Program-made: the position numbers and the translations under genes
Shown: positions 26,201-35,200 of the stretch, piece after piece
How positions within the stretch are numbered: position 1 is the first letter of the stretch
Layout of the letters: each line of letters opens with the position of its first letter
The notes under the pieces: model-generated
What the model was told of the DNA's origin: nothing
Database searches by the model: none
What the model saw: only the letters and a program-made list of their open reading frames with translations
Assembly (NCBI GenBank): GCA_936450465.1
Contig: OW388292.1
Coordinates: 8,637,756-8,701,755, forward strand
From: Gibbula magus
Taxonomy: Eukaryota > Mollusca > Gastropoda > Trochida > Trochidae
Direction: 5' to 3'
Length of the DNA: 64,000 nucleotides

Positions 26201-29200
26201 TGCGGGCATAATAGTGGAACTTCCTGTGTTCGTTATGTAGAGCACCTTGGTCACATACATTCTATGGAAGAAAGAATAGGTTGTTAAAAACACGAATGAA
26301 CAGTGAATTTGTTGATATGTTGTTAAGGTTCAGTGTAGCTGTTTATAAACTTATCAAAGAGAAGAAAACTCCGTATTTTATATTTTGTAGTTACAGTTAA
26401 TCCTGTCATCGTTGATCATCTCAATCCACTTACCCAATGGCGGTGACGTAGCGCTCAGCTCGCAGCAGATAAACCCTCACACTTGACAAGCTGGTTTCTG
26501 TAGCGAGAATATTGACAGTTTTCCATCAATCTCATTTTCATTTAATGATAACGTATGTACTTATACCTGTATACAGTACCAATTGCATGCATAATGGTAT
26601 TACACGAGTTCCCGTAGCTACCCTAAAAGGGAAAGGGTTCGGCTATGCTCGAATCAAATTTATTAACGGTTTTTTTTTTATTGAAAGTAGCATTATTTCT
26701 GTCTAATAGGTATTTGGAAATGTTCGTAGTTGAGAAAGATACCTGTAGTTTCACACGATGTTATGTCGCTAACGTCTCTTCTTGCATACATTTTGTTAAT
26801 ATCATACTCTAATTATAAAAGCCAACATTATTAATGACAATACACCGTTACCCTTTGTCCTATTCTCACCATTCCAAGCGACTTGGATCTGTTCCGTCAG
26901 CGTGGTCTGGTCGAGGAGGGACAGTTCCCCCCTGATGTTGACGCTGTAGGTAAAGCGGTACCGGACTAGACTGGAGACGTCCTGCTGGTACACTGCATAT
27001 CGGCCCAGACTGACCACAGCGGGTTGGGAGACGTTAGCTGGGTCCAACATCTCGTTCTCAGTGTACAGGAAGTAGTAGATCCTAGCCACCTCCTCACTGT
27101 AACACCAGGGAATGGGTGTGATGTGGTATTTAGGAAATTTAGGAATTCTAGAAACGTTACATGTGTATGTATGTAGTCACTAATATTAAAATTACAGTTA
27201 TTGCTCCCACACGCCTAGTCCTATTCTTTTATTTAAGGTCAGTTTTATGGCAGTTTTAAAATCAATTTTTAAAACACACCCATTCGGTCCTATGTACTCT
27301 TCTGTAGCTGCTGTTGTTATATTCAGGATTGTGGAGTTTTCTAAACCTGAAATAGAAATAACTGTTAACTATTTTAAATAATGGTCATTTATTATTTGTC
27401 AAATTTAAAGTTATTCCTGTCATTAATAACTTGAATCATATCAGTATGTAGTATTCTCCAAACTGTACGTTATTTAATATACTTTTTTTCACATAAAATG
27501 AATCACATTATTCATCGATATTGTATCATATGAATACTTGAACAAAGTCATTTAATTTGAACTGATTATTATATCATTATTAAAAAAACACATAACATTC
27601 TCATATATGTAATTTTATCCCTGAGCATAGGTTATGAAAGTTGCCAGCACGTACTGCTGTTTCGGGACCACAGATCCAACAGGTGCCCGTCCAACTCTAG
27701 GTACTGCTCGACCAAGGGACGACGTCCGGCGATGTAGAGGGAGAAGCTGTAGGCGAGGTAGATGAAGGAGGTGCCCGTGTACAGCTGCAGGTTGTAGCGC
27801 CTCCTCACCGAAAGGCTCAGCTGTGCCCTAGTGGGGGACACCAGCTCGCTGACATTGAGGCTCGCCGAGCTGATGTTCACGGTGTAGGCCACTTCCACCA
27901 TCAACACCCTGCAAGATGGGGAATTTGCCATCGGTGAGAACATTTCAAAACATCCAAGATCTATAATTTGTTCTCATAAGTTTTTAAAATAATAAATCTA
28001 AATTACTTATTTGGGACTATTAAACAATTTCTTGTAATAATGTATAGCGTATTTGTTTGAAAATAGAGGGCAAAATTGCCAAGCTATTACATGTACTTTC
28101 AAATTTCAGGCGTTAAATGGTTGGACATGTCTATGCAAATTCTAGGATAAATTTGCTTTTAAAATCAATGTAAATAATGCCGACATCACTATTAATTTAT
28201 TACTTTTGAAATACACAGATATAGTTCATGCATCTGGCCCTGATCTCTCCAGGTGATTTATGGGTACTCTCAGCGCGTGTATGATTCAACACGGAGATAT
28301 GTAACACTGTTGATACTCACCCGTCCTCGCCTAGTCCTCCTCTGATGTGCACGACAGTTATATTGTAGGAGCCCTCAGTCAGTTCTATAAACAGTTAGGA
28401 TTTAAAGCTTTCATATAATGAATACCATATATTTTACGTTTTCTTACAATGTGGATAATATTCGATAATTTCAAATACATATATGTATATACTTTGAATT
28501 GCTATCAATTATTTTAATCACAATATAAATTCACTATATCACTATAATATCAAATAACTCTGATTCAATATTTTAGTTAGAAAAGGTGAGTCTTGTTTTA
28601 TATACAAAATTATGAAAACAAAAACATCGTATCATAGAAATTCGTCCGTATTCGACATGCATGTATCTTTTATACGCTGGTCATGCATATAGAGGTCGAT
28701 ATCTGCATATTCTTGCCAGACGTGGAGAAGAATACCATCCACTATACACAAAATAAATGTGTACTGTAAATGTGTAACCGAAAAATGCAGGAAAACGGGC
28801 TAAATCTATTTGACGCTATGATAACGAGTGATATATATTAGTGTGAATATACTGTAAGTTGTATATACTGCAGACTACTGACCGGTGAAGTGAGTGTTGG
28901 CCTGGCTCCACGCCTCCACCAGTAGCTCCTCGAGCACCTGCTCCTCGCCCTCCAGCTCCTCCTCGTCAGCCTCCAACTCAACACTGTACGTCTTGTACGG
29001 CTCGAACACGGTCGGGGCCTCGGTCGTCGTCGGCTCCGTTGTTGTGGATGGGGTCTCAGTGGTGGAATATGTCGTCTCTGTGGTTGAAGATGTCGCCTCT
29101 GTAGTGGAAGGTCCTTGCGACGTTGACGTTGAGCCGGAAGATGACGGTTCTGCAGTGGATGTCAGTTCCCCGGAGCTTGATGGTGCTTCGGACGTTGAAG

Positions 29201-32200
29201 ATGTGCCAGAGGACGTTGATGGTGCAGAAGTGATCTCAGATGTTAGTCCAGTAGTTGCTGATGTGGTTGGTTCAAGGGATGTTAGTTCAGAAGTTGAGTC
29301 TGTTGCTTGTTCTGTAGACTCTGTTGCTGTCTCTGTAAGGTCTGTCGTTGTTGTTTGTGTTCTTGTTGTTGTTGAAGTTGTCTGTGATTCAGTACTTGAT
29401 GTTTCCATCGTTGCGTTGGTCGATTGTTGCTGTGACGTCTTTTCAAGTGTGGATTCAGTCGTGGAAGTCAATGTTTGGGTTGATGTCGGTGTTGAGTTTG
29501 TAGATGGTGTGTATGATGACGGGGTATATGAAGTTGAACTTGATACTTGTGATGTTGTGCATGACGTTGCCTGTTGATTACCTGTTAATGAACGAGATAT
29601 AATGTTGTAATTCACTTAAGAATTTAAATCAACTGTGTATATTCCTTGTCCTTTATAATGTTCCATAGTTTGTGCATCCAAACATGTATACAATATTTCA
29701 TGACAATACAAAAATCGTTCATTTACACATACATGTACTTACAATTGGCTGGTACAGTACCTTTCAGAATTAATTCCCTTGTAGTAAGTATGAGAATACT
29801 AATATTGAAAGACCATTTCCCAAGTGTCAAACTTTTCTTGACATATTGTCCAAATGTACAAGGTTCAAATTTTAAAACATTCAAATCGTAATTAAAAACC
29901 ACTTTAGTGCACAGTTTGCACATATAGTAAAATGTTTGCATTTACAGGATTAATGTTCATTCCCAATACAATGATTTATTTGTAATTCCAATTTAAATTG
30001 AATTAATAAATAATTGTATGTTCTTCTACAACATGAATGTAAGAAAGTTTATGAAATCTGGTTGATCCCTACCGTTACAGCAGCAGTAGTAGTCGCCTTT
30101 CTTTTGTCCGTATCTCACACAGGTTCCAAGGCCTTGGCATGCATCGAAATATCCTGAAAATAAAGTAAAAACAGGTCATTGTACTAATTACAACAATAAT
30201 TCACTGTAGAACCGCATACTATAACACGTTGTACGAATACGTTAAGACATTGTTAATAATGTACAACACGTGAATGAACTTGTATATCCACATTTAATAC
30301 GATGAACACAATCCCTGTATTTATTATATAAAGCTGTTATTTTGTGACTTGCAACTTTATTTAATTCTTTAGTGAGTTTCATATGACAATTTCACATTAA
30401 AAATTTATTGTGTGTACGGATCGATACTAAATGTCTATTCCTCCCTCTCTTCCATCTACTCCGCTTCAAGCATTTTTCTCTACATGTACTGTTATACTTA
30501 GTGTACCTACCCTCCAATCTGTCCGCCTGTAACACACACTGCTCCCCATTCAGCTGTACATTGCCGTTCATCAGCGTCTGGTTCATCATGGAAGCGGAAA
30601 TGTACAGCTGGCTGATAGTCTCGTTGTAGTCGGACACTTTCGTCTGTGTCTCGAGAAATAGTCGGTTAGCAAAGAAGATATAGTTGCCCGTCACCACCAC
30701 GGTGATGTGACCGATGGTGACGTAACCGCTGACATCAGGTATTCCTGACGTAGAATTAACGTCGTCCTTCGTTATGTTCATGCTGATTGACCGGTTGACC
30801 TTGGGACAGATGACTAATCCTTCCCAGGCGCTGGATACAAAACCCGCGTCTGGAATTACACAAGAGATGGTAAATAGTGCAGTCAAAACGTAACTTTTAG
30901 AAAAGCCTTAATTGAAGTCAGACCAAGAGGTTGCCCTACATGATGACATTATGATGATAAGTCTGCACTACACTGTAATCAGTGGTCAATTCAAAGAGTT
31001 CCACGGCCATAGCGAAACATTTTGTAAACACAAAAACAAATATATTTTCATGAGGGCAATACTCGTATTATAATTTACAATGTGATCAACTTGAAATGAT
31101 TAAGAACATAAAATGACACCAGCAAACGTTAACCCTAGCCTGTTTCGTAGTTTAGCTAAGAACTGTGAGAGCCAATGCGTATTGTCGTGGTCAAACGGTC
31201 ACATTTTAAGACTAGTATATCTTAATGGTAAATGGTAGGACAAGTTATCGATGCATGTATACACAATACCTTGGTATACGGAACAGTCCGGTTCTGAACC
31301 GGCAATGAGCTCTGTGCACGAATCTCCTCTCCATCCAGTATGACATATTTTTTCGCCGGAAATGTCGTCACACTCGTAGTGTCCGGTACAGTCGTTCGCT
31401 GGAACACACTTCTTGGAACAGTCGGCTTGGTAGAAGTACTTGTCACATGTGTGTTCCACGTGCACGTCGATTCTGATGTGAATTAATGTACGTAGAATTA
31501 ATGCAAAATTTATTCTCAATGTTTTTTTTAACTAAAACATTAAAAAGGCATTTGAAGTGTTTACTCTTACTGATTCTTTCTAAGACAATGACGTTAATTG
31601 GACTTCAAATTGTTACACTGTTACTTTCTCAAATGCTTTTATATCATATAAAAGGTCACCTGGTATATAATAGCTATCAAGTGAGATTTGGCTGTCTTTT
31701 CATTGTTGTTTTTTTGCTGATCAGTGAATATAGTAATTTTTGCTATTACATCAATAACACTTTTAAACGTTACATATCACATTCACCATATATATGTAGC
31801 TTTACGCGAAATGTGATTATAACATGAGATTTTGAAATACAATTTTGTGCGATATTCTGTACATTTGTATAATTAAACTGCATAAACTTGAACGAACCTT
31901 GTTGGTTTTACCGTCCTTTGACCGAATGCTACAATGGTGCGTGACGTTCCGTTCCTGTTGATACTGATGTTGAACAAGTCTACCGGAACTCTCTCGTCGG
32001 GATCAACGTCGGTGACGTTAATAATTAGCTTGTACGTTTCCTGAAGATATATAGCATGTAAATAAGTTATTCTCTGCTGACGGAAGTCCCTGTGATAAGA
32101 CGTATTTATAGAAAGGCATAATTTTATCCGTTGATTATTTGTATCATGAAAATGTTTAACACCTGTAAAAGCTGTACAAATTCGAATGGACATTTTATTA

Positions 32201-35200
32201 AAAACTATACGTTAAAAATTTCATTATGATAATAAATTCAAATTTTGGAAATATTCCCATGCTATGAGAATTGTACCGTGGAGAGGAATATTTCAATAAA
32301 TAATAACAGTGCGACCACCTGTATATTAAGAAAACCATTTATTCTGTTCTGTTCATGATGATATTAATAACATATAACAAGACTGCTCCAGATGTAGTCA
32401 GATAGTTCAAATAATGCCTCATTCAAAACACCCTAAAGACGTTGTATCGACAGGATTTACAGCGTAAAAGAAATCATTTTACCTCTAGAACGTCGAAAGA
32501 AAATTTCTCAGTAAGATTCTTCTTGGAAATGTCCTCCTCTGGAGTCAGAGATAGACAGTCTTGTTCCTGAGATCTGAACAGCAATTGTATTGTTTAAATA
32601 AATGATTTAAATTATTATGCAAGTCTTTAATCTCACTTTCATGATAATATTTGTAATCTTTTGGCAGTATTTAATCGGAGGATAAGTCTGGAAACGAAAA
32701 CAATATTATGTATTCAGAAAATAATATTATAAGCTGATACTGTACAAATATGTTTTTAATGTTTTAGATATTTCATAATGATTTGAATTGCTTTTAAATA
32801 AGTTTCTAATTTAGGTAATTTAAAAGTTTACATAATAATAAACATTTCTTACTTTACCATTGTCAAGAATTTAAACATATTTGATTGTGAAGTTTGCATA
32901 AGTCATACCAAACAAAATTAATTTTAATTTGGTTTCCTTATTTTGGAGTTGTCCGACCCTTTTATAATTGTTCTTTAATGTAAGACGTTCTTAGTAACAT
33001 CAATATCAGAACTTTATTACATGATAAACACGTTCAGATCGACAAAGTACTTGTTCAGGTCAGAGAAAATTTAAAATCAATATATCATGTCCTGCCTATC
33101 CACGTTAGGGGCTTATCACAAAAGCTAGGAAAGGCAACGTTGGGAATGATCGAGATAACAGCTATAATACATCGTGTTCGGATGTCGCTTGAATGGATGT
33201 TGGTTAATGTTTTAAAATTATTTCTACTGAAATTGATTTCGATACATAAATATGATGACTTTTAGGTCTTTTATTAGGTGGTAACTAATATCTAGTATGT
33301 ATGTTGTGTTAATAATATTAATTTTCCAATCAAGAAAATATATGCTAACTTCAATACAATAGGTTTTAAGTTGTTAACATTTATATAAAGCAAATTGTAT
33401 TGTATGGCATTGTACCGAAAAATCATTTAAATCTCATAGTGAAACTTATGCTGTGAACACTTTGCAACTATTATCCAAAATAAGACATATGTTACAACAC
33501 ATTTAAAGGAACATGACGTGACCAAAGGAACCACGTGAAACGACAAATACCCTGTGTTAGTGTGTCTGACACATATCTCGAAACTGTGGTCACACCGTCC
33601 GGTTGGACAGCCGACCTTGTCCACGCCATCACAGCAGCGTCCAGCAATGTCCAGCTGGGAGGGGTTCTCATAGTTTGTGATGGTCACTTTAATGGTGCCT
33701 GACGTCCGCACTGATCCGACCTGAGGACAGATGAAGGCACGTCGGGGAGGGTTACACAATGCCTCTTAGTATTAACATGGATAGTTAGGACAGATAGAGG
33801 CACGTCGAGGAGGGTTACACAGTGCCTCTTAGTATTAACATGGATAGTTAGGACAGATAGAGGCACGTCGGGGAGGGTTACACAGTGCCTCTTAGTATTA
33901 ACATGGATAGTTAGGACAGATAGAGGCACGTCGGGAGGGTTACACAGTGCCTCTTAGTATTAACATGGATAGTTAGGACAGATAGAGGCACGTCGGGAGG
34001 GTTACACAGTGCCTCTTAGTATTAACATGGATAGTTAGGACAGATGAAGGCACGTCGGGGAGGGTTACACAGTGCCTCTTAGTATTAACATGGATAGTTA
34101 GGACAGATAGAGGCACGTCGGGGAGGGTTACACAGTGCCTCTTAGTATTAACATGGATAGTTAGGACAGATGAAGGCACGTCGAGGAGGGTTACACAATG
34201 CCTCTTTGTATTAACACATGGATAGTTAGGACAGATGAAGGCACGTCGGGGAGGGTTACACAGTGCCTCTTAGTATTAACACATGGATAGTTAGGACAGA
34301 TGAAGGCACGTCGGAGAAGGGTTACACAGTGCCTCTTAGTATTAACACATGGATAGTTAGGACAGATAGAGGCACGTTGGGAGGGTTACACAGTGCCTCT
34401 TAGTATTAACATGGATAGTTAGGACAGATGGAGGCGCGTCGGGGAGGGTTACACAGTGCCTCTTAGTATTAACATGGATAGTTAGGACAGATGAAGGCAC
34501 GTCGGGGAGGGTTACACAATGCCTCTTAGTATTAACACATGGATAGTTAGGACAGATAGAGGCACGTCGGGGATGGTTACACAGTGCCTCTTAGTATTAA
34601 CATGGATAGTTAGGACAGATGAAGGCACGTCGGGAGGGTTACACAGTGCCTCTTAGTATTAACATGGATAGTTAGGACAGATAGAGGCACGTCGAGGAAG
34701 GGTTACACAGTGCCTCTTAGTATTAACATGGATAGTTAGGACAGATGAAGGCACATCGAGGAGGGTTACAAAGTGCCTCTTAGTATTAACATGGATAGTT
34801 AGGACAGATAGAGGCACGTCGAGGAGGGTTACACAGTGCCTCTTAGTATTAACATGGATAGTTAGGACAGATAGAGGCACGTCGAGGAAGGGTTACACAG
34901 TGCCTCTTAGTATTAACATGGATAGTTAGGACAGATAGAGGCACGTCGGGAGGGTTACACAGTGCCTCTTAGTATTAACACATGGATAGTTAGGACAGAT
35001 GGAGGCACGTCGGGGAGGGTTACACAGTGCCTCTTAGTATTAACATGATAGTTAGGACAGATAGAGGCACGTCGGGGAGGGTTACACAGTGCCTCTTAGT
35101 ATTAACATGGATAGTTAGGACAGATGGAGGCACGTCGGGGAGGGTTACACAGTGCCTCTTAGTATTAACATGGATAGTTAGGACAGATAGAGGCACGTCG

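Noticed and set aside
28894..29577. Plus-strand 227-codon Val/Ser-rich ORF
   Set aside because: It is the complement of the Ser/Thr mucin exon; the minus strand has splice phase and domain continuity.
29646..29941. ORFs on both strands upstream of the mucin exon
   Set aside because: AT-rich intronic sequence without motifs; exons 7 and 8 splice in phase around it.
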